Shown piece by piece: positions 52,418 to 61,571 of a stretch of DNA of 64,000 nt; position 1 is the first letter of the stretch, and the number at the start of each line of letters is the position of its first letter. The stretch covers positions 1-64,000 of the forward strand of contig NZ_JAJUXI010000014.1 of assembly GCF_021390515.1 (NCBI RefSeq), in the 5' to 3' direction. The translations under genes and the position numbers were made by a program. The notes below the pieces were generated by a model that saw only the letters and a program-made list of their open reading frames with translations, was not told the origin of the DNA and did not search any database. The DNA is from Dyadobacter sp. CY326. Lineage in GTDB: Bacteria; Bacteroidota; Bacteroidia; Cytophagales; Spirosomataceae.

Positions 52418-53603
52418 GCAAGCGCGAGAAGCATTCAACAGCTCTTTCACAGACAGCAAATACAAAGCGTTTGTCAATTCGTTCGAAGAAGATTTCCCGG
52501 GACAACTGGATTTTCGCGTTGCGGAAACACCCGTTTTTGTGCCAAAAGATTTGTTGGAAAAAATTAACATTGCTTCGAAGGAGATTATAAAGACATTGCG
52601 TTTTCCCAAATTCATTTCAAATACGGAAAGAGCTGTTCCCGCTGGCCAAAGCGTGCCGAATGAAAACGGTCACACATCGTTTCTGGCCATTGATTATGCC
52701 ATTTGCAAAGACGAGGCGGGCGATTTCACGCCACAACTCATTGAGCTGCAAGGATTTCCTTCTGTATTTGGTTATCAAGCCTATCTTTCTGAATTGTTCA
52801 AAAAGCACTTCGACATTCCTAAGCAGTTTCATTATGGTTTTGGATCGGAGTCATATGAAGCCTACATTCAAAAGCTGAAAGAACTGATCATTGCCGATGA
52901 AAATCCCGAGAATGTTATCCTGCTTGAAATCTTTCCGGAGAAACAAAAGACAAGAATTGATTTTGCAGTAACAGAAGCAATGCTGGGCATTAAAGCGGTT
53001 TGTTACACCAAATTAATCAAAGAAGGTAGGACGCTTTATTATGAAAAAGACGGCCGAAAAATCCAGGTAAAACGCATCTATAACCGCCTGATTTTTGATG
53101 ATTTGCTCAATTATCCGGATCTGCAAACGAGTTATCATTTCACCGACGACGTAAATGTGGCTTGGGTTGGGCATCCAAACTGGTTTTTCAGGATCAGCAA
53201 ATTTTCTATCCCGTTTCTCAAAAGTGAATACATTCCAGAAACGAGATTTGTGAGTGATTACAATGGTGATTTTCCGCAAGACTTGGAAAATTATGTGCTC
53301 AAACCCTTATTTTCATTTGCAGGCGCAGGTGTGCAGTTGCATATCAAGGAATCCGATCTAACCTCCCTGCCCGATCCGGAAAATTACATTTTGCAGAAAA
53401 AAGTTGTCTATGCGCCAGTAATTCAAGCACCGGACGGCCTGGTCAAATGTGAAATCCGCATGATGTACGGCTGGAACGACAATGGTGATAAACCGGAACT
53501 CCTTATCGGACTGAGCAGACTGAGTCGCGGTGAGATGATCGGTGTGCGCTACAACAAGGACTTCACCTGGGTTGGTGGCAGTGCAGTGTTTTTCGAAATA
53601 TAA
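52410..53603 (+). CDS. Putative circularly permuted ATP-grasp ligase
   Basis: The 397-residue protein starts inside the amidotransferase gene's last codons. PQLIELQGFPSVFGYQ (Glu112/Gln114) resembles the metal-binding E-x-N strand of ATP-grasp enzymes but lies ahead of the nucleotide-binding Lys298 (ENYVLKPLFSFAGAGVQL) and hinge glutamine (NYILQKKV). That reversed order is the mark of circularly permuted ATP-grasp proteins such as glutathionylspermidine-synthase relatives. CEIRMMYGW and GLSRLSRGEMIGVR complete the site. I infer an amide-forming ligase of unknown substrate. Confidence 0.75.
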   Translation: MHKQAREAFNSSFTDSKYKAFVNSFEEDFPGQLDFRVAETPVFVPKDLLEKINIASKEIIKTLRFPKFISNTERAVPAGQSVPNENGHTSFLAIDYAICKDEAGDFTPQLIELQGFPSVFGYQAYLSELFKKHFDIPKQFHYGFGSESYEAYIQKLKELIIADENPENVILLEIFPEKQKTRIDFAVTEAMLGIKAVCYTKLIKEGRTLYYEKDGRKIQVKRIYNRLIFDDLLNYPDLQTSYHFTDDVNVAWVGHPNWFFRISKFSIPFLKSEYIPETRFVSDYNGDFPQDLENYVLKPLFSFAGAGVQLHIKESDLTSLPDPENYILQKKVVYAPVIQAPDGLVKCEIRMMYGWNDNGDKPELLIGLSRLSRGEMIGVRYNKDFTWVGGSAVFFEI

Positions 53604-53634
53604 AGTTTAATACATTTTACCAATTCAATAAATA

Positions 53635-53655
53635 AAATACTTTTCAAAAGTATTT
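53635..53655. promoter_or_regulatory. 21-bp perfect palindrome before the aminotransferase gene
   Basis: Ten-base arms AAATACTTTT and AAAAGTATTT around a single C, ending 10 bases before the ATG. It may be a repressor operator or an RNA hairpin covering the ribosome-binding region. Confidence 0.55.
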
Positions 53656-53665
53656 ATCTTTTAGA

Positions 53666-54880
53666 ATGCATATATCACATCGCCAGCACTTTTTCGACCA
53701 CCTAGCACAAACCTCAGAATATCCGCTTGCATTAGAAATTGAGAAAGCTGAGGGCATTTACATGTATAGTCCTGACGGGAAAAGTTATATGGACCTGATT
53801 TCCGGCATTGCCGTAAGTAATGTTGGGCATAGGCATCCGAAGGTGCTTGCGGCAGTTCATGAGCAATTGGACAAACACATGCACCTGCTCGTTTACGGCG
53901 AATATGTGCAAAGTGCGCAAGTGCAATTGGCCAAAGCATTAACCAAAACGCTCAATCTCCAATCGCCACATCCGTCTCCCTATGGTCTGATTAACAATGT
54001 TTATTTTACCAATTCAGGCACAGAGGCAGTTGAAGGAGCGATGAAACTGGCAAAGCGTTTTACCGGACGTGACGGGTTTGTATCCTGTTTCAATGCATAT
54101 CACGGAGCGACGCAGGGTGCGCTTAGTCTGGCAGGAGCTGAGTTTTTTAAGCGAAACTTTCGTCCGCTCTTGCCGGGCGTAACACACATTAATCACGGCT
54201 ATTTACCTGATCTTGAAAGAATTACCGATAAAACTGCCGCAGTCGTCATTGAAGTTATCGGTGGAGAATCCGGCGTTCGCGTTCCTTCCGAAGATTATTT
54301 TCCTGCTTTGCGACATAAATGCACGGAAGTTGGTGCTTTGCTGATTTTTGATGAAATCCAAACAGGTTACGGCCGCACCGGATCGTTCTGGGCGTTTGAG
54401 CAGTTTGGCATTTATCCGGATATTTTGTTGAGTGCCAAAGGAATGGGCGGCGGCATGCCGATTGGCGCATTTATGGCTTCTCAGGAAATCATGGCTGTTT
54501 TTAAAAACAACCCAATCCTGGGTCATATCACCACTTTCGGCGGTCATCCCGTCAGTTGCGCTTCCTCACTTGCCGCATTGCAAGTCACACTGGAAGAAGA
54601 TTTGCCGGGCTCAGCCATTCAAAAAGGAGCACTTTTCAAGTCATTATTGGTGCATCCTGCGATTAAAGAATTCCGGGGAAGAGGTTTGATGCTCGCGGCA
54701 GAAATGCAATCTTTCGAAAAATTGAAACACACGATTGACCGTTGCATTGAGCGCGGCTTGGTTACGGACTGGTTTTTGTTTTGCGACAATGCCATGCGCA
54801 TCGCACCGCCGTTAATCATTTCAGAAACGCAGATTAGAGAGGCTTGTGAAATTATTTTAGCAGTTTTAAACGAAGCATAA
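53666..54880 (+). CDS. Class III PLP-dependent aminotransferase
   Basis: The 404-residue protein is like acetylornithine/ornithine-type aminotransferases: YFTNSGTEAVEGAMKLAKR and NAYHGATQGAL bind the cofactor phosphate, Asp229 in LIFDEIQTGYGRTG contacts the pyridine nitrogen, and Lys258 in LLSAKGMGGGMP forms the Schiff base. It moves an amino group between a terminal amine or aldehyde and a 2-oxoacid. It follows the second ATP-grasp gene by 62 bases that hold a palindrome, so it may be the last gene of the ligase cluster or separately controlled. Confidence 0.9.
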   Translation: MHISHRQHFFDHLAQTSEYPLALEIEKAEGIYMYSPDGKSYMDLISGIAVSNVGHRHPKVLAAVHEQLDKHMHLLVYGEYVQSAQVQLAKALTKTLNLQSPHPSPYGLINNVYFTNSGTEAVEGAMKLAKRFTGRDGFVSCFNAYHGATQGALSLAGAEFFKRNFRPLLPGVTHINHGYLPDLERITDKTAAVVIEVIGGESGVRVPSEDYFPALRHKCTEVGALLIFDEIQTGYGRTGSFWAFEQFGIYPDILLSAKGMGGGMPIGAFMASQEIMAVFKNNPILGHITTFGGHPVSCASSLAALQVTLEEDLPGSAIQKGALFKSLLVHPAIKEFRGRGLMLAAEMQSFEKLKHTIDRCIERGLVTDWFLFCDNAMRIAPPLIISETQIREACEIILAVLNEA

Positions 54881-54882
54881 CA

Positions 54883-55761
54883 ATGAACCATTCGATTGAA
54901 AACCAATATTTGAAAGTTGCTGTCCGGGAAACTGGTGCCGAACTTACCCAGATCCAATCAACCGTTACAGGAAAAGATTTTCTATGGAATGCTGATCCGA
55001 GCATTTGGCCCAGCCATGCGCCCGTTTTATTTCCGGTCATTGGCGCGATTAAAAATGGGTTTGTCAAATATAAAGGCCAGCAATACGAAGTTCCGCGTCA
55101 CGGCATTATCCGCAATAACACTGATGTGAAATTTGTGGGGGAGACGGATGATAGTCTCACATTCGGACTGAAATTCAGCGACAAAACATTGAAGATTTAT
55201 CCATTCGAATTCGAATTTCTGATCACTTACAGACTGGATGCAAACAAATTAGTCGTTGATCATAAGGTAATTAATCATGGGGACACGGAAATGTTGTTCT
55301 CATTGGGAGGGCACCCGGCGTTCCAATGTCCGCTCCATGACGACGAAGCCTATGAAGATTATTATCTTGAATTTTACGCAGTCGAAAATGACTCTACGTG
55401 GCTTTTGGAAAAAGACGGCTTAGTAGGTAAAACTACAAAACCAATTTTAGAAAACACTAATGTCCTGCATTTGAACAGACATTTGTTTGACAACGACGCG
55501 CTGATTTTCAAACACTTAGTTTCCAAACAAGTAAGCCTCCGCAGCACAAAATCTCCACAAGTTATCACCGTGCATTACGATGATTTCAAATATCTGGGAA
55601 TTTGGGCAAAGCCCGCCGGCGACTTCGTCTGCATTGAGCCCTGGCTAGGCTTAGCCGACAACGCAGATTCGGATCAGAATTTTGAAACGAAGGAAGGAAT
55701 TATGAAACTCGCCGCAGGCGATTCCTTCGAGGCCAAGTTTGTGATTGAGATTAATGAATGA
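54883..55761 (+). CDS. Aldose 1-epimerase family protein (LacX-like)
   Basis: The 292-residue protein has the galactose-mutarotase fold. RETGAELTQIQS and the WPSHAPVLFPVIGAIKNGF segment fit the LacX-type subgroup, and PRHGIIRN and SLGGHPAFQCPL supply the two catalytic-region histidines, with CIEPWLG providing the C-terminal Glu. It starts two bases after the aminotransferase stop. It would interconvert sugar anomers, with unclear relation to the ligase genes. Confidence 0.87.
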   Translation: MNHSIENQYLKVAVRETGAELTQIQSTVTGKDFLWNADPSIWPSHAPVLFPVIGAIKNGFVKYKGQQYEVPRHGIIRNNTDVKFVGETDDSLTFGLKFSDKTLKIYPFEFEFLITYRLDANKLVVDHKVINHGDTEMLFSLGGHPAFQCPLHDDEAYEDYYLEFYAVENDSTWLLEKDGLVGKTTKPILENTNVLHLNRHLFDNDALIFKHLVSKQVSLRSTKSPQVITVHYDDFKYLGIWAKPAGDFVCIEPWLGLADNADSDQNFETKEGIMKLAAGDSFEAKFVIEINE

Positions 55762-55770
55762 TCAAACGCG

Positions 55771-56166
55771 CTATAATTTAAGCGCCAACAACTCACTGCC
55801 CAGTTGGTGCAATGCAGCTTCGATCCGCCTAGCTTGCGCTGGGCGGGGCTTTTTCAAACCAGAAGCATAGTGATTGAGTTGCTTCTCGTTAATCCCGGTT
55901 AAACGTGCTATGCCGGTTTGGCTGAAAATGCCTTTATAATATGTCAAGAAACTTCCGACATCCAGTTTCCATTCAATTTCGTATTCTCCTTTTAATGCGG
56001 CAGGAATGTTTTTTTCGTCAAAAGTTTTGATAATTTCAATGCATTCCAAAATCGATTCCTTTACTTCCTTAATCGTCTCTCCGCCGCCATTAATTCCTCT
56101 TACATTTTCGGAATGAGCCCCAAAAAAATCTTTGCTTCGAGCAATGACTACCTTAATGATTTTCAT
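55771..56166 (-). CDS. hicB: HicB-type antitoxin
   Basis: The 131-residue protein has a degenerate RNase H-like HicB domain (IKVVIARSKDFFGAHSENV, GGGETIKEVKESILECIEII, about 1-60) and a C-terminal helix-turn-helix (TGIARLTGINEKQLNHYASG, about 84-105). It neutralises HicA and represses its own promoter. The gene overlaps hicA by 14 bases and is downstream of it, the usual order. Confidence 0.88.
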   Translation of the reverse strand: MKIIKVVIARSKDFFGAHSENVRGINGGGETIKEVKESILECIEIIKTFDEKNIPAALKGEYEIEWKLDVGSFLTYYKGIFSQTGIARLTGINEKQLNHYASGLKKPRPAQARRIEAALHQLGSELLALKL

Positions 56167-56353
56167 CTTGTTTTTTATCTAAACCCATGATCTTGATTGC
56201 CGCCAACCGTGTAGGTTCGGGCATCTCTTTGGAACCGTGATTGGCAACCGCATAAGTTGTGTTTCCTTTCTTATAAATGCAATGACTGCCGCGCGTTCTG
56301 GCAAGCAACCACCCATTTCGCCGTATCAAACGATGAAACTCTGAATATTTCAT
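56153..56353 (-). CDS. hicA: HicA-type mRNA interferase toxin
   Basis: The 66-residue protein has the dsRBD-like HicA fold: MKYSEFHRLIRRNGWLL, the catalytic His in TRGSHCIYKKGN, and AVANHGSKEMPEPTRLAAIKI with a second conserved His. It cleaves mRNA when free of HicB. It seems intact, with its own control region upstream. Confidence 0.9.
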   Translation of the reverse strand: MKYSEFHRLIRRNGWLLARTRGSHCIYKKGNTTYAVANHGSKEMPEPTRLAAIKIMGLDKKQDENH

Positions 56354-56358
56354 AGTGC

Positions 56359-56408
56359 GTGACTAATTATAAAAGTATACAATTATATACCATTTATAAA
56401 GTAGTCAC
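56359..56408 (-). promoter_or_regulatory. hicAB promoter/operator, imperfect 50-bp palindrome
   Basis: GTGACTA (56359-56365) and TAGTCAC (56402-56408) frame an AT-rich, mostly symmetrical centre with GTATA/TATAC at its heart. On the minus strand TACTTTTA (56370-56377), one mismatch from the -7 consensus, lies within it. The likely reading is an autoregulatory operator for HicB overlapping the promoter. Confidence 0.6.
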
Positions 56409-56432
56409 AAAAAAAGCCTCCGAACGGAGGCT
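56409..56432 (-). terminator. Terminator of thioredoxin
   Basis: AGCCTCCG pairs with CGGAGGCT around AA; seven A to the left give a T-run on the minus strand. Confidence 0.85.
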
Positions 56433-56455
56433 CTCAATTATTTGCCGGCAAAAAT

Positions 56456-56788
56456 TTAAACCGTAGCTTCGATCTGCGCATTTAATTTATCTTCCAAAGT
56501 TGTTTTTGGCACAACGCCTACAACTTTGTCTACTAATTGTCCGCCTTTAAAAATCATCAATGTGGGGATACTGCGAATGCCAAATTTTGCTGGCACAGCC
56601 GAATTCATATCCACATCCATTTTACCAATAACTGCTTTGCCCTCGTATTCGCCAGCCAATTGTTCTACAACCGGTCCGATCATTTTACAAGGACCGCACC
56701 ACTCAGCCCAAAAGTCTACAAGTACTGGTTTGTCTCCCTGAATAAGGTCTTCAAAGGTGCTATCGGTAATTTCAAGTGCTTTTCCCAT
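56456..56788 (-). CDS. trxA: Thioredoxin
   Basis: The 110-residue protein has the redox site WCGPC in VDFWAEWCGPCKM, the buried Asp, and cis-Pro in RSIPTLMIF. It is a standard cytoplasmic thioredoxin that reduces disulfides. It is monocistronic, with a terminator 24 bases after the stop, between hicAB and dnaE. Confidence 0.96.
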   Translation of the reverse strand: MGKALEITDSTFEDLIQGDKPVLVDFWAEWCGPCKMIGPVVEQLAGEYEGKAVIGKMDVDMNSAVPAKFGIRSIPTLMIFKGGQLVDKVVGVVPKTTLEDKLNAQIEATV

Positions 56789-56875
56789 GTTGAAAAAATG
56801 TCTAATGTTATTTTATAAATCTGATGTAATAAGGATTATTGCTATCTAAAAGTTCCTGATTTCCTTGTCATCCGG

Positions 56876-59800
56876 TCAGTTTAGAAAGAATTTCACGCCA
56901 TGAAATCCATTAAGCACTTTAAACAATTCGTTGGTTGGCGCAACCCTGTAACCGCGGGACACCATTTCCACTTCCAAATGCGTTTCGGGGTCAATAACAG
57001 TCATATTAACGGCGCACGCACCAGGGTGATTCCCAAAGGTTTCGTTCAATAAATGGATGAATTGCGCATCGATCTGGTCCAAGGTCAGGTTAATGCGAAT
57101 CTTCCGGCACATTTTCTCGCGGATCTCGGTAAGCAGTTGAATCTGAGAAATTTTGAATTCAAATTGATCTTCTTGTTTCCAGCGATTTTGCACTTTGCCT
57201 TTGATGTAAAGGAATTGCCCAATCTGCAAGTAATTTTTAAACCGGATATAATCTTCTCCGCCCAAAAGCATTTCCATCGAGCCGCGGTAATCCTCGATTT
57301 TGAAGATCATAAACAAGCTGCCATTGCGCGACATGCGCTCCTGCGCACTCGTAACAATGCCGCCCACACTGATTTCCTTTCCAAAATATTTCGGAGCTTT
57401 TTCATTCTCCCCAATCTCCATCACCTTATCGACCGTGCAATTGCAGAAATTGTCCAGCTCCACCCGGAATGTATCCAGCGGGTGGCCCGAAATATAGAAA
57501 CCGACGACTTCCTGCTCATAACGAAGTTTTGCAAGATCGTCCCAAGCCATAACATCGGGCGCTTTTGGTTTTGCAATTTCAGCCCCGCCACCTGAATGAC
57601 TAAACAAATCAACCACGCCGCCACCTTGTGCTTTGTTGGCGTAACGAATCAGCTTTTCAATAAAAGTAAGGTTATCATTTGCATCCGTTGCAAAATATTG
57701 CGCCCGGTGATATTCAGGAAAACAGTCAAATCCACCCGCATAGGCCAGACTTTCAATAGTTTTCTTATTGACTGTGCGAAGGTTAACCCGCGTCATAAAG
57801 TCAAAAATATCCTTGAACGGACCATTCTGATTTCTTTCCTCAATGATTGATTCCACTGCCGCGTCGCCGCTCCCTTTCACTCCCGCCAGTCCAAAACGAA
57901 TTTCATGTTTTTTATTGGCATTGAACTGCCGATCCGACTCATTAATGTCTGGCCCTAAAACTTTCAAACCCTGCGCTTTACACTCTTCCATAAAGAATGT
58001 AATCTTCTCAATGTTGCCCAGCGAGCTTGTTAACACGGCTGACATATATTCCGCCGTGTAATGCGCTTTCAGATAAGCCGTTTGATAAGCGACGAAAGCA
58101 TAACATGTTGAGTGTGATTTGTTAAACGCGTAAGACGCAAATGCTTCCCAGTCCGTCCAGATTTTTTCGAGCTTTTTAGCGTCCAATCCTTTCTCTGCGC
58201 CTCCTTTCATGAAGTCGCCCTTCATTTTATTCAGCGTCTCTATCTGCTTCTTACCCATTGCTTTACGCAATGTGTCGGCTTGTCCTTTCGTGAAGCCACC
58301 CAGCTTTTGGGACAAAAGCATTACTTGCTCCTGATAAACCGTAATTCCGTAAGTATCAGCTAGATATTCTTCCAGTTCCGGCAAATCGTAAGTGATTTCC
58401 TCCTGGCCATTCTTTCTTCTGATAAAGTTCGGAATGTAAGCGATCGGACCCGGACGATAAAGTGCATTCATGGCGATCAAATGCTCGAAACGATCAGGAA
58501 TCAGGTCGCGCATGTGCTTCTTCATCCCATCGGATTCAAACTGGAAAATCGCATTGGTTTCGCCTTTTTGGAACAATTCGAACACTTTTGGATCGTCCAG
58601 CGGAATGTCGTCAATGACAATGTCGACATTATGATTTTGCTTGATGAGCCGCAACGCTTCCTTAATAATGGTCAGGTTTCGCAGACCCAAAAAGTCCATT
58701 TTAATAACCCCGGCGTCCTCAATGATCTTTCCCTGATATTGGGTGATCAAAAAATCAGAGTCCTTGGATGTGCTTACCGGGATAATTTCGGTCAAGTCAC
58801 TGGGCGCAATGATGATCCCGGCGGCGTGAATGCCTGTGTTCCGCACCGTTCCTTCCAGCCTTCTGGCTTCTTGTAACACACTCGCCTGCAAGTCGTTACC
58901 CTGTGCTATGGCGCGCATTTTCTTCACATTATCAAGCTCTTCGGGCGCAATTCCTTCTTTTTTGGTCAAACTCCCCTCTCCTTCCAGCGGCGCTGTGAAG
59001 ATGCGGTTGAGCGTCATATTATAGGTAGGCTTGTCCGGAACCAGCTTTGCAAGCGCATTCGCCTCGATCAAAGGCAAATCCATCACGCGGGCCACATCCT
59101 TAATTGCCGATTTCGCGGCCATTGTGCCATAAGTAACAATTTGCGCGACCTGGTTGTAACCATATTTTTTAACAACATAATCAATCACCTTCTGACGACC
59201 TTCATCATCAAAATCCGTGTCAATATCAGGAAGTGAAATACGATCGGGATTCAGGAAACGTTCGAAAAGCAGATCGTATTTAATGGGATCAATGTTGGTA
59301 ATCCCGGTGCAATAGGCAACCACAGAACCAGCAGCAGAACCACGGCCTGGGCCAATGAAAACGCCCATTTTACGGCCGGCATCAATAAAGTCGGCAACAA
59401 TAAGGAAGTAACCCGGAAAACCCATGTTCCGGATTGTCTGCAATTCAAAATTAAGCCGATCTTCAATTTCGGGCGTTATGGTGCCGTATTTAAACTTCGC
59501 GCCTTCAAATGTAATGTGCTTTAAATATTCCCACTGGTTTAACACATCGGCCGTAAGTTCCTTTTTACCAGCCATATCCGACAGCGTGTGCGTCTTGAAT
59601 TCCTCGGGGATTGGGAAGTTGGGCAGCAGAATGTCCTTGCGAAGATCCAGCGCTTTTATTTTGTCAACGATCTCATTGGTGTTGTCCAGCGACTCGGGTA
59701 AGTCGTTGAACAGCTTCATCATTTCACTTGTATTTTTGAAATAAAACTGATCATTAAAAAACGCGAAACGCGAGCCTTTGGGAATGCCTTTGTCATCATC

Positions 59801-60514
59801 AAAATCCTTTGCAGATGGCGTGCTTTGCTTGTCTCCCGTGTTGATACACAGCAAAATATCATGCGCATTCCAGTCTTCCTGATCGACATAGTGCGAATCA
59901 TTGGAAGCAATGATTTTCACATTATATTTCCTTGCAAATCTTACAAGAACTTCATTTACAATGTATTGATCGCGAATTTCGTGGCGCTGCAACTCCACAT
60001 AAAAGTCGTCCCCGAAAAGATCCAGCCACCATTTGAATTCCTTCTCTGCCTCTTCTTCCCCTTTCCGAATGATCGTTTTGGGAATGATGGCCCCAATGCA
60101 GCAAGTCGTCGCAATTAAGCCTTTATGATATTTGACAATCAGTTCTTTATCAATCCGCGGATACTTGCCATACATCCCCTCTATAAACCCGAGCGAACAC
60201 ATTTTGACAAGATTTTTATAGCCAATTTCATCTTTCGCCAAAAGCAGCTGATGGTGCCGAACGTCCTTTTTATCCTTCGTAAACTGCCTGATATGCCGAT
60301 CCTCAACAACATAAAATTCGCATCCTACAATCGGCTTAATGCCTTGTTTATTGCCCTCAGCAACAAATTCGAACACGCCAAACATGTTGCCATGATCCGT
60401 GATCGCGACAGCAGGCATGTTGTCTTCTTTTGCTTTCTTGAAAAGCTTTTTTATATCAGCCGCACCGTCCAAAAGGGAAAATTGCGTGTGGCAGTGCAAA
60501 TGGGAAAATTGCAT
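56876..60514 (-). CDS. dnaE: DNA polymerase III subunit alpha
   Basis: The 1212-residue replicative polymerase has a PHP domain (LHCHTQFSLLDG, AITDHGNMFG, about 1-270), the palm with catalytic Asps in LPDIDTDFDDEGR and the fingers with GRGSAAGSVVAYCTG, a helix-hairpin-helix and tau-binding region near the C-terminus, and an OB domain (YFGKEISVGGIVTSAQERMS to GKVQNRWKQEDQFEFK). It copies both strands as part of the holoenzyme. Length is typical of the Bacteroidota form. Confidence 0.96.
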   Translation of the reverse strand: MQFSHLHCHTQFSLLDGAADIKKLFKKAKEDNMPAVAITDHGNMFGVFEFVAEGNKQGIKPIVGCEFYVVEDRHIRQFTKDKKDVRHHQLLLAKDEIGYKNLVKMCSLGFIEGMYGKYPRIDKELIVKYHKGLIATTCCIGAIIPKTIIRKGEEEAEKEFKWWLDLFGDDFYVELQRHEIRDQYIVNEVLVRFARKYNVKIIASNDSHYVDQEDWNAHDILLCINTGDKQSTPSAKDFDDDKGIPKGSRFAFFNDQFYFKNTSEMMKLFNDLPESLDNTNEIVDKIKALDLRKDILLPNFPIPEEFKTHTLSDMAGKKELTADVLNQWEYLKHITFEGAKFKYGTITPEIEDRLNFELQTIRNMGFPGYFLIVADFIDAGRKMGVFIGPGRGSAAGSVVAYCTGITNIDPIKYDLLFERFLNPDRISLPDIDTDFDDEGRQKVIDYVVKKYGYNQVAQIVTYGTMAAKSAIKDVARVMDLPLIEANALAKLVPDKPTYNMTLNRIFTAPLEGEGSLTKKEGIAPEELDNVKKMRAIAQGNDLQASVLQEARRLEGTVRNTGIHAAGIIIAPSDLTEIIPVSTSKDSDFLITQYQGKIIEDAGVIKMDFLGLRNLTIIKEALRLIKQNHNVDIVIDDIPLDDPKVFELFQKGETNAIFQFESDGMKKHMRDLIPDRFEHLIAMNALYRPGPIAYIPNFIRRKNGQEEITYDLPELEEYLADTYGITVYQEQVMLLSQKLGGFTKGQADTLRKAMGKKQIETLNKMKGDFMKGGAEKGLDAKKLEKIWTDWEAFASYAFNKSHSTCYAFVAYQTAYLKAHYTAEYMSAVLTSSLGNIEKITFFMEECKAQGLKVLGPDINESDRQFNANKKHEIRFGLAGVKGSGDAAVESIIEERNQNGPFKDIFDFMTRVNLRTVNKKTIESLAYAGGFDCFPEYHRAQYFATDANDNLTFIEKLIRYANKAQGGGVVDLFSHSGGGAEIAKPKAPDVMAWDDLAKLRYEQEVVGFYISGHPLDTFRVELDNFCNCTVDKVMEIGENEKAPKYFGKEISVGGIVTSAQERMSRNGSLFMIFKIEDYRGSMEMLLGGEDYIRFKNYLQIGQFLYIKGKVQNRWKQEDQFEFKISQIQLLTEIREKMCRKIRINLTLDQIDAQFIHLLNETFGNHPGACAVNMTVIDPETHLEVEMVSRGYRVAPTNELFKVLNGFHGVKFFLN

Positions 60515-60559
60515 ATTATAGGATTTGGAATGGGAAACGGGGATTAGAACTTACGACAA

Positions 60560-61231
60560 TCAGGACTCCGCAGGCTGTTCATATATAACATAATTCATAT
60601 AGTCCGTAAAAGGTTTAAGAATGGATATCCCTTTTACGACCATTTTCCCAAAGTCTTTGGAAGTCACCTCTTTATCGGTGTAATTGTGCGAGAAAAAAAG
60701 TTGCTTTTGTTTGAGCAGCTCGATTTCCGGATGGTCTTTTGCGTAGCCTTTTGGTGTCGTTTTCAAGGCCTCACCTTCAATGGTCGGGAAATATGCATGA
60801 AATTCCTGGTCATGAATGATTTGCTTCAATTCATCCGCATTATAATCGATTTCCTGTCGAAACCTTGCAAGCTGCTCAGGCGTGGTTTCCCACATTCCGC
60901 CGCCTAAGAACGTCTTGTTGCCCGGCTGGATTTGCAGATAATAATCAATCTTCCCCGCTTTTTTACCGCCCGGACCGATGCCGGCGCTTAGGTTATTTTT
61001 GTAGGGTGTTTTATTTTTTGAGAACCGGATATCGCGGTTGATTCTGTAAATGCACTCTTTAACCTGCAAATTTCCCAGATCCTGAAACTTGCCGACTTCT
61101 TCAATGACATAGGCAATCAGTTTTTCCAAATCGCCTTTCGCAGCGTCGTAATCTTGTCTATTTTGCAGGAACCAATCTCTGTTGTTGTTTTCGGCTAGTT
61201 GTGAAAGGAAGTGAAGTGTTTTGGATTCCAT
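60560..61231 (-). CDS. DUF2461 family protein
   Basis: The 223-residue protein begins with TLHFLSQLAENNNRDWFLQN, typical of DUF2461, followed by YRINRDIRFSKNKTPYKNNL and YLQIQPGNKTFLGGGMW. It is cytoplasmic, widespread and uncharacterised. It precedes dnaE by 45 bases on the same strand and may be co-transcribed with it. Confidence 0.87.
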   Translation of the reverse strand: MESKTLHFLSQLAENNNRDWFLQNRQDYDAAKGDLEKLIAYVIEEVGKFQDLGNLQVKECIYRINRDIRFSKNKTPYKNNLSAGIGPGGKKAGKIDYYLQIQPGNKTFLGGGMWETTPEQLARFRQEIDYNADELKQIIHDQEFHAYFPTIEGEALKTTPKGYAKDHPEIELLKQKQLFFSHNYTDKEVTSKDFGKMVVKGISILKPFTDYMNYVIYEQPAES

Positions 61232-61256
61232 TGTATCTTGGTGAGGCTATAAAATT

Positions 61257-61264
61257 CAAATTTA
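61257..61264 (-). promoter_or_regulatory. -7 element (TAAATTTG) of the DUF2461 gene
   Basis: An exact TAnnTTTG match, 25 bases upstream of the ATG on the minus strand; no correctly spaced TTG. Confidence 0.4.
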
Positions 61265-61347
61265 CTACGTTTTGTAATTCAATTTAACGAATTTTGCCAA
61301 ATTAGAAATCGGAAAATTTCTTAAAAACTGATAATCAGGCGAAAGCT

Positions 61348-61542
61348 ATGAACGTGCAGTTTTTGACAGATGAGCATGGTGAAAGAACACATGTTCTGCT
61401 CCCTATTAAAGTCTGGAAGAAAATGCAGAAGGACTTGCAAAAACAGAAATTCAAAGATTCGATTACCAGCGGTTTAAGAGAGGTAAAATTGATGGAGGAA
61501 GGTAAAATAGCCGAGCCTAGCATCGAAGAATTATTCAAGTGA
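61348..61542 (+). CDS. Small antitoxin-like protein without evident toxin
   Basis: The 64-residue protein has a short beta-like N-terminus (MNVQFLTDEHGERTHVLLPI) and a long charged helical remainder ending SIEELFK, the layout of small type II antitoxins. A toxin gene would be expected just downstream, but only a 10-codon open frame (GTG 61541 to TAA 61573) lies between its stop and trpS, which starts at 61572. It may be an orphan antitoxin. The antitoxin label is inference from shape alone. Confidence 0.55.
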   Translation: MNVQFLTDEHGERTHVLLPIKVWKKMQKDLQKQKFKDSITSGLREVKLMEEGKIAEPSIEELFK

Positions 61543-61571
61543 ATCAATACAATAATACAAGTAACATTTAA

